The translations under genes and the position numbers were made by a program. Shown here piece by piece: positions 6,095 through 13,862 of a DNA stretch of 33,438 bases. Within the stretch, counting starts at the first letter, position 1. Each line of letters opens with the position of its first letter. The DNA comes from an uncultured Fretibacterium sp. GTDB lineage: Bacteria > Synergistota > Synergistia > Synergistales > Aminobacteriaceae. The notes beneath the pieces were generated by a model. That model worked only from the letters and a program-made list of their open reading frames with translations. It was not told the origin of the DNA and did not search any database. The stretch lies in the NCBI GenBank assembly GCA_937915835.1, contig CALGHA010000117.1, positions 1 to 33,438 of the forward strand. Reading direction: 5' to 3'.

Positions 6095-7090
6095 ATGAAG
6101 AAATTAATCAATCAGGTTGACAACATCGTTAGTGAGATGCTCGACGGTATGACTGCGGCATTTCCTCAGTATGTGAAACGTCTTGAGGGCTTTGAAGTTC
6201 TCGTTCGTGCTTCGGGGCCAAGTTCAAAGGTTGCGCTTGTCTCAGGCGGAGGCTCAGGACATGAACCCTCACACGGCGGTTTTGTCGGTAAAGGAATGCT
6301 TGACGGTGCTGTTGCTGGCGAAGTCTTCACGTCACCGACTCCGGATCAAGTTTTCGAGGCTGTTAAAGCTGTGAATGGCGGAAAAGGAGTTTTGCTTGTC
6401 ATCAAGAATTACACCGGCGATGTTATGAATTTCGAGATGGCGGCTGATATGGCCCGTGATGAAAATATCGAAGTCGAGCAAGTTATCGTTGCTGATGACG
6501 TAGCTGTCGAAAACTCAACGTGGACGACTGGACGACGCGGAATTGCTGGGACAGTTTTTGTGCATAAAATAGCTGGTGCGGCTGCTGAAGCTGGCTTAAA
6601 TCTCGCTGACGTAAAACGTGTTGCCGAAAAAGTCATCGCTAATGTCCGCTCAATGGGAATGGCCGTAAATCCTTGCACAGTTCCTGCTGCCGGCAAAAAA
6701 AGTTTCGAGCTTGCTGACGATGAAGTCGAAATCGGAATTGGAATTCACGGCGAACCCGGAACTCATCGCGAGAAAATCTCCAGCGTTAATGATATTGCCG
6801 ACAAACTTTTAGCGAAGATCTTAGCTGAAGGAATTTACGCGGCCGGTGATGAAGTTGCTGTTATGGTCAACGGAATGGGCGGAACTCCTTTAATGGAACT
6901 CTGCGTTGCGAATAAACACGTTAAAGATGTTCTTGACGGCAAGGGGATAAAAATTGCGAAAACTCTCGTCGGAAATTACATGACTTCGCTTGACATGGAA
7001 GGCTTCTCAATCACACTCTTGAAACTCGACGATGAACTCAAAAAGTTCTTAGCGGCTCCGGCTGATACTCCGGCTTTCGTGCAATTCTAA
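6095..7090 (+). CDS. dhaK: Dihydroxyacetone kinase, substrate-binding subunit DhaK
   Basis: Binds dihydroxyacetone covalently through a histidine and presents it to DhaL for phosphorylation to DHAP. 331 aa. GGGSGHEPSH (51-60, His56) and GIGIHGEPG with His218, the hemiaminal-forming residue at the same number as in E. coli, are both present. AAGGAGG lies 7 bases before the ATG. It is the last gene of the operon and is followed by a strong terminator. No DhaR or DhaQ regulator, glycerol dehydrogenase or DHA importer is nearby. Confidence 0.96.
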   Translation: MKKLINQVDNIVSEMLDGMTAAFPQYVKRLEGFEVLVRASGPSSKVALVSGGGSGHEPSHGGFVGKGMLDGAVAGEVFTSPTPDQVFEAVKAVNGGKGVLLVIKNYTGDVMNFEMAADMARDENIEVEQVIVADDVAVENSTWTTGRRGIAGTVFVHKIAGAAAEAGLNLADVKRVAEKVIANVRSMGMAVNPCTVPAAGKKSFELADDEVEIGIGIHGEPGTHREKISSVNDIADKLLAKILAEGIYAAGDEVAVMVNGMGGTPLMELCVANKHVKDVLDGKGIKIAKTLVGNYMTSLDMEGFSITLLKLDDELKKFLAAPADTPAFVQF

Positions 7091-7107
7091 ACGGGAAAAT
7101 TTTTTGC

Positions 7108-7141
7108 GCAGGGGATTAATTTTAGTCCTCTGCTTTTTTTT
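7108..7141 (+). terminator. Terminator of the dha operon
   Basis: GCAGGGGA (7108-7115) pairs with TCCTCTGC (7126-7133), one G-U pair, followed by eight T (7134-7141). The next promoter starts five bases later. Confidence 0.9.
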
Positions 7142-7145
7142 ATGA

Positions 7146-7174
7146 TTGACGAACTCGCTTTCACAACTTATACT
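7146..7174 (+). promoter_or_regulatory. Sigma-70-type promoter of the fapR-fab operon
   Basis: TTGACG (7146-7151), exactly 17 bases, TATACT (7169-7174). Predicted transcription start is near 7181, immediately before the FapR-type box. Confidence 0.8.
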
Positions 7175-7203
7175 TTCACGAAAATTAATTTTGCTATGAG
7201 GTA

Positions 7204-7220
7204 TTATTACCAGGTGCTAA
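7204..7220. promoter_or_regulatory. Probable FapR operator
   Basis: TTATTACC-A-GGTGCTAA, a 17-bp dyad with 6 of 8 symmetric pairs. From memory, the Bacillus FapR box is built on TTAGTACC arms; each arm here differs from that at one base. It lies just downstream of the predicted transcription start and overlaps the proposed GTG start of fapR, as expected for autorepression. Confidence 0.7.
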
Positions 7221-7774
7221 ATACTAAATCCGACAGAAAATTACGCCATGATAAGCTCACAAAAATTTTGGCAGATAATCCGATGATTACTGACAGCGAA
7301 TTGGCCTCAAGTTTGGGCGTGAGTATCTCGACAGTTCGACTTGACCGCGCAATGATGGGAGTTCCTGAGCTTCGAGAGAGAATAAGAACGATGGCACAAA
7401 ACGCTGTGAGCAAATTGCAGTCGTTAAGTCCTAGTGAAGTAATCGGAGAGTTACTCGAACTTGAGCCGGATAAATGGGCTTTATCAGTATTAAAAACTGC
7501 TAAGGATATGGCTTTCAGGTTCACGGATATTGTCAGCGATAATTACGTCTATGCTCAGGCCGGTTCAATCGCTGTTGCTGTGATTAATGCCGCAAATGTC
7601 ATAATCGACTCAATGCGAGGAGAATACAAAGGGCATGCAAAAGTCGGAGATGTCCTGATTGCACGCGCAAAAGTCGGAGTAAATCATGAGGGCAAAAAAA
7701 TTGTGAGCGTAAGGACAAAAGTCGGCGATAAAGAGATTTTCGTCGGAAGATTTATTGTGCAAGTTTTAGAGTAA
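7214..7774 (+). CDS. fapR: FapR, malonyl-CoA-responsive repressor of fatty acid and phospholipid synthesis
   Basis: Represses the fab/pls genes until malonyl-CoA binds. The N-terminal DeoR-like winged helix shows ITDSELASSLGVSISTVRLDR, then VPELRERI and the linker. The C-terminal hot-dog ligand domain shows SPSEVIGELLELE and YAQAGSIAVAVINA. The open frame extends back to 7142, but the promoter lies inside that extension, so ATG 7142 cannot be used. I favour GTG 7214 (GAGG at 7198-7201), giving 186 aa, close to the ~188 aa of Bacillus FapR; ATG 7196 is the alternative. It is the first gene of the operon and likely autoregulated. Confidence 0.9.
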   Translation: MLNTKSDRKLRHDKLTKILADNPMITDSELASSLGVSISTVRLDRAMMGVPELRERIRTMAQNAVSKLQSLSPSEVIGELLELEPDKWALSVLKTAKDMAFRFTDIVSDNYVYAQAGSIAVAVINAANVIIDSMRGEYKGHAKVGDVLIARAKVGVNHEGKKIVSVRTKVGDKEIFVGRFIVQVLE

Positions 7775-7815
7775 AAAATTTCAATATTCAATACAGGAAG
7801 GCAGGTGAAAAATTT

Positions 7816-8796
7816 ATGAGTATCACTATAGCTCTTGACGCTATGGGAGGAGACAACGCGCCCGGTGAAATTTGCTTAGGAGCATTGAAAGCCTGTGAGG
7901 AATTTGACGACATCGAGATTATTCTTACTGGCGACACCGAGAAAATCAAAGCGTGCGGAATTTCTCATCCGAGAATACACATTGAACATGCCGACGAGAT
8001 AATTGACCCTGACGAACATCCGGCCAATGCGATTAGGAAAAAGAAGAACTCAAGCATGCGTGTAGCTATGGAAATGGTCAGACGAGGCGACGCTCAAGGT
8101 TTCGTAAGCGCAGGAAGCACAGGAGCAATCGTTGCTGGAGGAGTTCTCGTTGTCGGACGTGTTGAAGGAATTGACAGGCCGGCTCTCGGTGTTCCGTTGC
8201 CTTCGATTGAGAAAATTTCGTTCATGCTTGATGTCGGTGCGACGGTCCGATGCAAGCCAGAAAATTTGTTGCAGTTCGCTACGATGGGAAACGTTTATTC
8301 CCGAAAAATTCTCAAGGTTGCTAATCCCGAAGTAAAATTGCTGTCAAATGGAACTGAAGAGATTAAAGGCGATGACAACGTTTTAGCGGCACGCGAGCTT
8401 CTCGAGAAAAAAGAGAATATCAACTTTTGCGGCTATATCGAGGGAAATGAAGTAGTCTTCGGAATGTCTGACGTAATAGTTTGCGACGGCTTCAACGGAA
8501 ATATTGCGCTGAAATTGGCCGAAGGGATTATGCAAGGCCTGAAATCTTTACTCTTCGATGAGGTCAGCAAGTCATTAATGGCTAAAACCGGAATGCTCTT
8601 AATGTCCCCAGTCGTCAAAAGATTATGGAAACGTTTTAACTATGAACAATACGGCGGAACTCCATTACTCGGCGTTAAAGGAGCTGTGTTGAAGGCTCAC
8701 GGACGCTCAAAATCTCCGGCGATATTAAGTGCGTTATCGGTCGCGAGAAAGTTTATAGAGGAAGACGGAGTTGAACAAATCAGCCGCGAAATATGA
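7816..8796 (+). CDS. plsX: Phosphate acyltransferase PlsX
   Basis: Makes acyl-phosphate from acyl-ACP for PlsY, linking fatty acid and phospholipid synthesis at the membrane. 326 aa, usual length. The start MSITIALDAMGGDNAPGE is the family signature, followed by VSAGSTGAIVAGG and VVCDGFNGNIALK-like segments and a C-terminal GGTPLLGVKG. The ribosome site AGGTGA precedes ATG 7816. It follows fapR by 41 bp, and the next start (fabK) is 12 bp after its stop. Confidence 0.97.
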   Translation: MSITIALDAMGGDNAPGEICLGALKACEEFDDIEIILTGDTEKIKACGISHPRIHIEHADEIIDPDEHPANAIRKKKNSSMRVAMEMVRRGDAQGFVSAGSTGAIVAGGVLVVGRVEGIDRPALGVPLPSIEKISFMLDVGATVRCKPENLLQFATMGNVYSRKILKVANPEVKLLSNGTEEIKGDDNVLAARELLEKKENINFCGYIEGNEVVFGMSDVIVCDGFNGNIALKLAEGIMQGLKSLLFDEVSKSLMAKTGMLLMSPVVKRLWKRFNYEQYGGTPLLGVKGAVLKAHGRSKSPAILSALSVARKFIEEDGVEQISREI

Positions 8797-8808
8797 GGTG
8801 AATAATGT

Positions 8809-9768
8809 ATGTTATTAAGAGAAGATAATAGACTTTGCAAATTATTGGGAACAAAATATCCGTTAATTCAGGGCGGAATGGCTTGGGTTGCGAACGCGGA
8901 ATTAGCTTCAGCCGTCAGTAATGCCGGAGGACTGGGAATTATCGCCGCAGCAGCTACACCCCCTGACATTCTCGAACAGGAGATAATCAAGGCAAAAAAG
9001 TTAATTGAGCCTGGCCGTCCTTTCGGGTTAAATATTATGCTGATGTCCCCGACCGCGAATGATGCCCTCGAAGTTGCTTTGAGGCAGAAAGTTCCAGTTG
9101 TAACGACAGGAGCAGGAAGTCCCGGAAAATTCTTAGAGCGTCTCAAGCCCGCCGGAACAATCGTAATTCCCGTTGTAGCTTCCGTAACTCAGGCCCGACG
9201 TGTCGAGAAACAAGGAGCTGACGCCGTAATCGCCGAAGGAATGGAAGCAGGAGGCCACATCGGAGAACTTACGACAATGGTATTAACTCCTCAGATTTCG
9301 CAGGCCGTGAAAATTCCTGTTGTCTGTGCTGGCGGAGTTGCTGACGGTCGCGGAGTTGTTGCGGCATTCGCGCTCGGTGCTGAAGGTGTACAGGTCGGGA
9401 CAAGATTTATTTGCTGTGAAGAGTGTACGGTTCATATGAACTATAAGCAAGCTGTTCTTGACGCTCGCGACAGAAGCACAGCGATTACAGGCCAATCATT
9501 AGGTCATCCCGTGAGATGTTTACGCAATAAATTAACGGCAGAGTTCGAGAAATTAGAGAGTGAGAATGCTCCAGCAAGCGAAATCGAAGCGTTAGGAACA
9601 GGAAAACTCCGTGCGGCTGTCGTCAATGGCGATGTTGAGTGGGGCTCATTAATGGCTGGTCAGAGTGCCGCGATGGTCAATGAAATTTTGCCGGCTAAGA
9701 AGATTATTGCTGATATGTTCGCTCAAGCTGAGAAAATTTTAGCTCATGTCGGTGAGGTGAAGAAATAA
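8809..9768 (+). CDS. fabK: Enoyl-ACP reductase II, FabK
   Basis: FMN-dependent, NAD(P)H-using enoyl-ACP reductase with a TIM-barrel (2-nitropropane dioxygenase-like) fold; it replaces FabI. 319 aa. The start is followed by YPLIQGGMAWVANAELASAV (flavin site). EGMEAGGHIGELTTM contains His150, corresponding to the catalytic His of pneumococcal FabK, and VCAGGVADGRG plus GAEGVQVGTRF form the phosphate loop. GAGGTG precedes ATG 8809. FabK enzymes are typically insensitive to triclosan. The 23-bp gap to fabD indicates the same transcript. Confidence 0.96.
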   Translation: MLLREDNRLCKLLGTKYPLIQGGMAWVANAELASAVSNAGGLGIIAAAATPPDILEQEIIKAKKLIEPGRPFGLNIMLMSPTANDALEVALRQKVPVVTTGAGSPGKFLERLKPAGTIVIPVVASVTQARRVEKQGADAVIAEGMEAGGHIGELTTMVLTPQISQAVKIPVVCAGGVADGRGVVAAFALGAEGVQVGTRFICCEECTVHMNYKQAVLDARDRSTAITGQSLGHPVRCLRNKLTAEFEKLESENAPASEIEALGTGKLRAAVVNGDVEWGSLMAGQSAAMVNEILPAKKIIADMFAQAEKILAHVGEVKK

Positions 9769-9791
9769 TTTTATACGAGGTGAAAAAAATA

Positions 9792-10730
9792 ATGTATTCT
9801 TTAGTTTTTCCCGGTCAGGGTTCGCAAAAAATTGGAATGGGCCGTGAATTATTTGAAGCGTTTCCGTGTGCTAAAGCCGTCTTTGAAGAAGCCGATGATG
9901 CCCTTTCGTTTAATCTCACGCGCTTAATGTTTGAAGGCCCTGACGAAGAATTAACGCTCACGAAAAATTCACAGCCCGCAATAATGACTGTAAGCATTGC
10001 CGCGTTGCGAGTTCTTACTGATGAGATGGGCGCGGATTTAAAGCCCGTTTGTGCTGCTGGTCATAGTCTCGGTGAATATTCGGCATTGGCCGCGTCTGGA
10101 GTAATTTCTTTCTGGGACGCTGTAAGACTTGTGCGTAATCGCGGAATTTTCATGCAGGAGGCTGTTCCCGAAGGCAAGGGAGCTATGGCGGCTTTAATCG
10201 GTGCTAAACCTGACGACGTGAAAAAAATGTGTGAAACTCTCGCCCCCAATGGTGAAGTCAGTCCGGCAAATTTCAATTGTCCCGGCCAAGTCGTAATTTC
10301 AGGCTTGACAGAATTTATTGATAACGCAATCGCTCAAGCTAAAACTTTTGGGATTAAACGAGCCGTAAAACTCAACGTCAGCGCACCATTTCACAGCCAG
10401 TTCATGAAACCTGCCGCCGATAAACTCAATGAGGAATTCGCAAAAATTTCATGGAACGAAGCAAAGTATGATATTATCGCTAACGTCAGCGCAAAACCCG
10501 TGAGAAATCCTGAAGAAATTCGCGAGAGTTTATATGCTCAGACTTTCAGCCCCGTTCGTTGGGAAGAAAGCGTTGCATTCATGACTGAAAATTTAGGCGT
10601 TGACACGTTTTATGAGCTTGGAGCCGGTGAAGTCCTTGCTGGCTTGATAAAGAAATGCAAAAAGGGAATTAATATCATGAGCGCTGGAAGTCCTAAAAGT
10701 CTTGAGGAAGTGAGAGAAAAATTATGTTAG
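9792..10730 (+). CDS. fabD: Malonyl-CoA:ACP transacylase FabD
   Basis: Transfers malonyl from CoA to ACP. The frame opens at GTG 9780, but that codon is part of the GAGGTG ribosome site, so ATG 9792 is the start. It gives 312 aa beginning MYSLVFPGQGSQ. With this start the catalytic residues fall at Ser92 (GHSLGEYSAL) and His201 (SAPFHSQFM), the same numbers as in E. coli FabD, which supports the choice. Its end overlaps fabG by 7 bp, suggesting translational coupling. Confidence 0.96.
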   Translation: MYSLVFPGQGSQKIGMGRELFEAFPCAKAVFEEADDALSFNLTRLMFEGPDEELTLTKNSQPAIMTVSIAALRVLTDEMGADLKPVCAAGHSLGEYSALAASGVISFWDAVRLVRNRGIFMQEAVPEGKGAMAALIGAKPDDVKKMCETLAPNGEVSPANFNCPGQVVISGLTEFIDNAIAQAKTFGIKRAVKLNVSAPFHSQFMKPAADKLNEEFAKISWNEAKYDIIANVSAKPVRNPEEIRESLYAQTFSPVRWEESVAFMTENLGVDTFYELGAGEVLAGLIKKCKKGINIMSAGSPKSLEEVREKLC

Positions 10731-11458
10731 CACTCGTAACAGGAGCCGCAAAAGGAATTGGCCGGGCAATCGCGCTTGAGCTTGGGAAGAATAAATTTGA
10801 CGTTGCCATTAACTTTAATCACAGTGAGGAAGCAGCTCAAAAACTCTGTGATGAGATAAAAACTTTCGGCGTTAAGTCAGCAATTTTTCAAGCCGACGTT
10901 AGCGACAAGGATCAAGCCGCAAAATTATTCGCCGACGTTAAGAGCGTAATGGGTGAAAGTGTAAGTGTCCTCGTCAACAATGCAGGAATTACCCGCGACA
11001 CTCTCTTAATGCGAATGAAACCCGAAGACTGGCTCGCAGTGATTAACACGAACTTGAACGCGACGTTTTTCTGCACAAGAGAAGCAATTCGTGACATGGC
11101 AAAAGCCCGTTACGGAAGAATTATCAACATCGCTTCAATCGTCGGATTAATCGGAAATACGGGACAAGCTAATTATTCTGCGTCAAAAGCTGGTATAATC
11201 GGCTTCACAAAGTCAGTAGCTCGCGAATATGCAGAACGAGGAATTACGGCCAATGCTATAGCTCCGGGATTTATTGATACGGATATGACTGAAAAGTTAA
11301 AGCCTGACATTAAAGAAAGTATCATCAAGACAATTCCGGCAGGAAAAATCGGAAATCCTGAAGATGTCGCAAAAGCTGTGTTATTTTTCGCGTCTGAAAC
11401 AAGTTCATACATTACCGGCCAGACACTTGCAGTTGACGGCGGCATGACAATGGTTTAA
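10724..11458 (+). CDS. fabG: 3-oxoacyl-ACP reductase FabG
   Basis: NADPH-dependent short-chain dehydrogenase reducing 3-ketoacyl-ACP. 244 aa, the same length as E. coli FabG. The cofactor loop is TGAAKGIGRAIA (6-17); NNAGITRD (85-92) follows. The catalytic triad is Ser138 (NIASIVG), Tyr151 and Lys155 (YSASK), matching E. coli numbering. The C-terminus TGQTLAVDGGMTMV is typical. It overlaps fabD by 7 bp. A diverged copy of its last 41 bases lies 10 bases downstream. Confidence 0.96.
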   Translation: MLALVTGAAKGIGRAIALELGKNKFDVAINFNHSEEAAQKLCDEIKTFGVKSAIFQADVSDKDQAAKLFADVKSVMGESVSVLVNNAGITRDTLLMRMKPEDWLAVINTNLNATFFCTREAIRDMAKARYGRIINIASIVGLIGNTGQANYSASKAGIIGFTKSVAREYAERGITANAIAPGFIDTDMTEKLKPDIKESIIKTIPAGKIGNPEDVAKAVLFFASETSSYITGQTLAVDGGMTMV

Positions 11459-11472
11459 TGTAAAAATAAATC

Positions 11473-11513
11473 GACGCTTGCTGTTGACGTAAGAATAACT
11501 ATGATTTAATGTA
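11473..11513 (+). pseudogene. Decayed duplicate of the fabG 3' end
   Basis: Aligns without gaps to 11422-11462, matching at 32 of 41 positions by hand count. It reads TLAVDVRITMI-stop against TLAVDGGMTMV-stop. Three of the nine differences are silent third-position changes (ACA/ACG, GCA/GCT, ACA/ACT). It has no start codon or ribosome site. Part of it (TTGCTG at 11478, TATGAT at 11500, 16-base spacer) could act as a weak promoter for acpP. Confidence 0.75.
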
Positions 11514-11554
11514 TTGATTTAGCAATTTATTTCTTTAAGGAGGTGAAACAGAAC

Positions 11555-11806
11555 ATGACGAAAGATGAAGTTGTAGCGAAACTGAAGAAAATAGTATCAG
11601 ACCGCCTTGACGTTGAAGAAGATCAGGTTAGTCCTGAAAAAACTTTTGTAGAGGATCTTGGAGCTGACTCGCTGGATCTCGTTGAGCTTATTATGGGCAT
11701 TGAAGAGGAATTTGACATCGAGATACCTGACGAAGATGCCGAAAAGCTCACATCAGTAGGCGAGGCAATGAACTACACGCTTGAGAAAATCGGCGTGGAA
11801 GACTAA
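11555..11806 (+). CDS. acpP: Acyl carrier protein
   Basis: Carries growing acyl chains on a 4'-phosphopantetheine arm. The frame opens at GTG 11543, inside the AAGGAGGTG ribosome site (11537-11545); the real start is ATG 11555, giving 83 aa. The attachment site is Ser39 in DLGADSLDLVEL, followed by the conserved acidic helix GIEEEFDIEIPDEDAEKL. It lies 96 bp after fabG, with the fabG tail remnant between. The strong ribosome site and a hairpin downstream fit the high expression usual for ACP. Confidence 0.97.
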   Translation: MTKDEVVAKLKKIVSDRLDVEEDQVSPEKTFVEDLGADSLDLVELIMGIEEEFDIEIPDEDAEKLTSVGEAMNYTLEKIGVED

Positions 11807-11836
11807 TCAGGCTTTTATTCACAAGGCCTTTATTTT

Positions 11837-11870
11837 GGGGGAAGAGCTGTATTAGTTCTGTCCCCCTGTT
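11837..11870 (+). terminator. Hairpin between acpP and fabF
   Basis: GGGGGAAGAGC (from 11837) pairs imperfectly with GTTCTGTCCCCC (to 11866), followed only by TGTTTATAT. It is a leaky terminator or an mRNA-stabilising hairpin that could raise acpP mRNA relative to fabF. Confidence 0.45.
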
Positions 11871-11893
11871 TATATAGAGGAGCTGACGATAAT

Positions 11894-13144
11894 TTGACAG
11901 AAAAAAAACGCAGAGTTGTAGTTACAGGATTAGGGCCGATAAGTCCGATTGCTTTCGGGAAAAAAGATTACTGGCAAGCATTACGAGACGGCAAAAACGG
12001 AATTTCTCACATCACAACTTTTGATTTAGGCGATTGTCCAGTTACATTTGGAGCCGAGATTAAAAATTTTGACCCGACAATTTACATGCCTGGAAAAGAG
12101 GCTAAGCGTTCAGACCGAGCTATTCAGTTTGCAGTTGCCGCCGCGAAATTGGCCGTTGAGGATTCCGGGCTTGACGTTAAGAGCGTTGACCCGTATAGAT
12201 TAGGTGTTTATATTGGCACTGGTCAGGGAGGAATTGAGACATCATTCAACAATTTCAAGACTATGCTAGAGAAAGGCTCACGCCGTGTAAGTCCGTATTT
12301 TATCCCGATGATGATTAGCAACATGTCAACAGCTTACGTCGCTATCGTGTTCGGAGCTAAGGGGCCGAATTTATGTGTCGTTACAGCTTGCGCGACCTCG
12401 TTACACTCAATGGGTGAAGCCTATCATGCAATCGTTCGTGATGATGCCGACGTGATTATTTCAGGAGGAACTGAAGCGGCATTACGAGCAATAAGCATTG
12501 CGGGTTTTGCGTCGATGAAAGCACTTTCAACCAGGAATGATGACCCTGAACATGCCTCAAGACCTTTTGACTTGAACCGCGACGGTTTCGTAATGGGCGA
12601 GGGCGCGGGAGTTGTCGTGCTTGAGGAGCTTGAACACGCTTTAGCTCGAAACGCTCATATTTACGCGGAATTTACCGGCTACGGAACTTCATGCGACGCT
12701 GGACATATTACCGCACCAGACCCGGAAGCAAAAGGAGCTGCCTTCGCAACGGAAAAAGCTATGAAAATGTCGGGCTGGGACAAATCTCAAGTTGACTACA
12801 TAAACGCTCACGGAACTTCAACAGGACTTAACGACAAAATGGAAGCCGGAATGATTAATCACGTTTTCGGTGAGAACGCAAAAAATATCACGGTTACTTC
12901 GACAAAGTCAATGATTGGTCATTGTCTCGGAGCTGCCGGAGGACTTGAAGTCATCGCGTCAATTCAGGCAATCGAAGAGAATTATATTCATCCAACATTG
13001 AATTACGAGACTCCGGATCCAGAATGCGATATTAATATCTCGACCGGTGAAGGCGTCACACGAAAAGTTGATAGATTGCTCGTAAATAGTTTTGGCTTCG
13101 GCGGACATAACGGCGTTTTAGCGTTTCAGAGATATGGCATTTGA
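11894..13144 (+). CDS. fabF: 3-oxoacyl-ACP synthase II, FabF
   Basis: Elongating condensing enzyme (KAS II). 416 aa from a TTG start at 11894, placed by GAGGAG at 11877-11882 and by the family start KRRVVVTGLGPISPI. The triad is Cys166 (VTACATSLHS), His306 (NAHGTSTGLND) and His343 (GHCLGAAGG), each +3 relative to E. coli FabF. The rnc ATG lies inside its last codons (11-bp overlap). No fabH or fabZ gene is in this cluster. Confidence 0.97.
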   Translation: MTEKKRRVVVTGLGPISPIAFGKKDYWQALRDGKNGISHITTFDLGDCPVTFGAEIKNFDPTIYMPGKEAKRSDRAIQFAVAAAKLAVEDSGLDVKSVDPYRLGVYIGTGQGGIETSFNNFKTMLEKGSRRVSPYFIPMMISNMSTAYVAIVFGAKGPNLCVVTACATSLHSMGEAYHAIVRDDADVIISGGTEAALRAISIAGFASMKALSTRNDDPEHASRPFDLNRDGFVMGEGAGVVVLEELEHALARNAHIYAEFTGYGTSCDAGHITAPDPEAKGAAFATEKAMKMSGWDKSQVDYINAHGTSTGLNDKMEAGMINHVFGENAKNITVTSTKSMIGHCLGAAGGLEVIASIQAIEENYIHPTLNYETPDPECDINISTGEGVTRKVDRLLVNSFGFGGHNGVLAFQRYGI

Positions 13145-13862
13145 CGAAGAACACGGCCCGTTACGCAAGAAAGCCCGAATTGATGAGCGTGATATGGATG
13201 CTCTTGAAGACGATTTAGGCTATTATTTCGACGATAGATTATTGCTTGAAGAGGCACTTTGTCATTCATCATTTGCTAACGAACACGGCCTTTATTATTC
13301 CAATGAGAGGCTTGAATTTCTCGGCGACTCAATCTTGAGCTTCGTAACAGCGCGTTCACTCTATCGAATGTACCCTGACGCTAACGAGGGGGAATTGACA
13401 CGAATGCGCGCGGAACTCGTCAAGGAAGATTCGCTTTATCGTAAGGCCGAAGCGTTGAGAATACCTTATTTGCTTTTGCATGGACACGGGATTAAATCAG
13501 GAGCTTTACCGAAGTCAATTTGTGCGGACGCCGTCGAAGCTGTGTTAGGCGCAATCTGCATTGACGGTGGAGTTGCTCCGGTTGAGAGAGTTATTCGCAA
13601 GTTATTTCTCAATGACGCTGAAGAACAAGAAGCTAAGCCGGATCCAAAATCTGAATTGCAAATGTGGCTTCAAGCTCGCGGAATGCCTCTTCCAAATTAT
13701 GAATTGCTTAATGTAACAGGGCCTTCACACGCTCCATTATTCGAAGTGAGGTTGTACATGAACGGCTTCGAGCATATTACGACGGGAAAAACCCGAAAAG
13801 GTGCTGAAGCTGAAGCGGCGAGATTAATTCTTCATGATTTACGTGAAAAATTCGGCGATTAA
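13134..13862 (+). CDS. rnc: Ribonuclease III
   Basis: Double-strand-specific endoribonuclease for rRNA and mRNA processing. 242 aa. The catalytic domain shows the signature NERLEFLGDSIL, with Glu58, Glu61 and Asp65, and the second metal pair Asp132/Glu135 in CADAVEAVLGA. A C-terminal dsRNA-binding domain runs from about residue 168 (DPKSELQMWLQARG) and ends with the KGAEAEAARLIL helix. The ~20-residue charged N-terminal extension is longer than in E. coli. Start ATG 13134 overlaps fabF by 11 bp; fabF-rnc adjacency is common in several phyla. Confidence 0.96.
   Translation: MAFDEEHGPLRKKARIDERDMDALEDDLGYYFDDRLLLEEALCHSSFANEHGLYYSNERLEFLGDSILSFVTARSLYRMYPDANEGELTRMRAELVKEDSLYRKAEALRIPYLLLHGHGIKSGALPKSICADAVEAVLGAICIDGGVAPVERVIRKLFLNDAEEQEAKPDPKSELQMWLQARGMPLPNYELLNVTGPSHAPLFEVRLYMNGFEHITTGKTRKGAEAEAARLILHDLREKFGD

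Noticed and set aside
7142..7213. N-terminal extension of FapR
   Set aside because: It contains a full sigma-70-type promoter and has no ribosome site at 7142.
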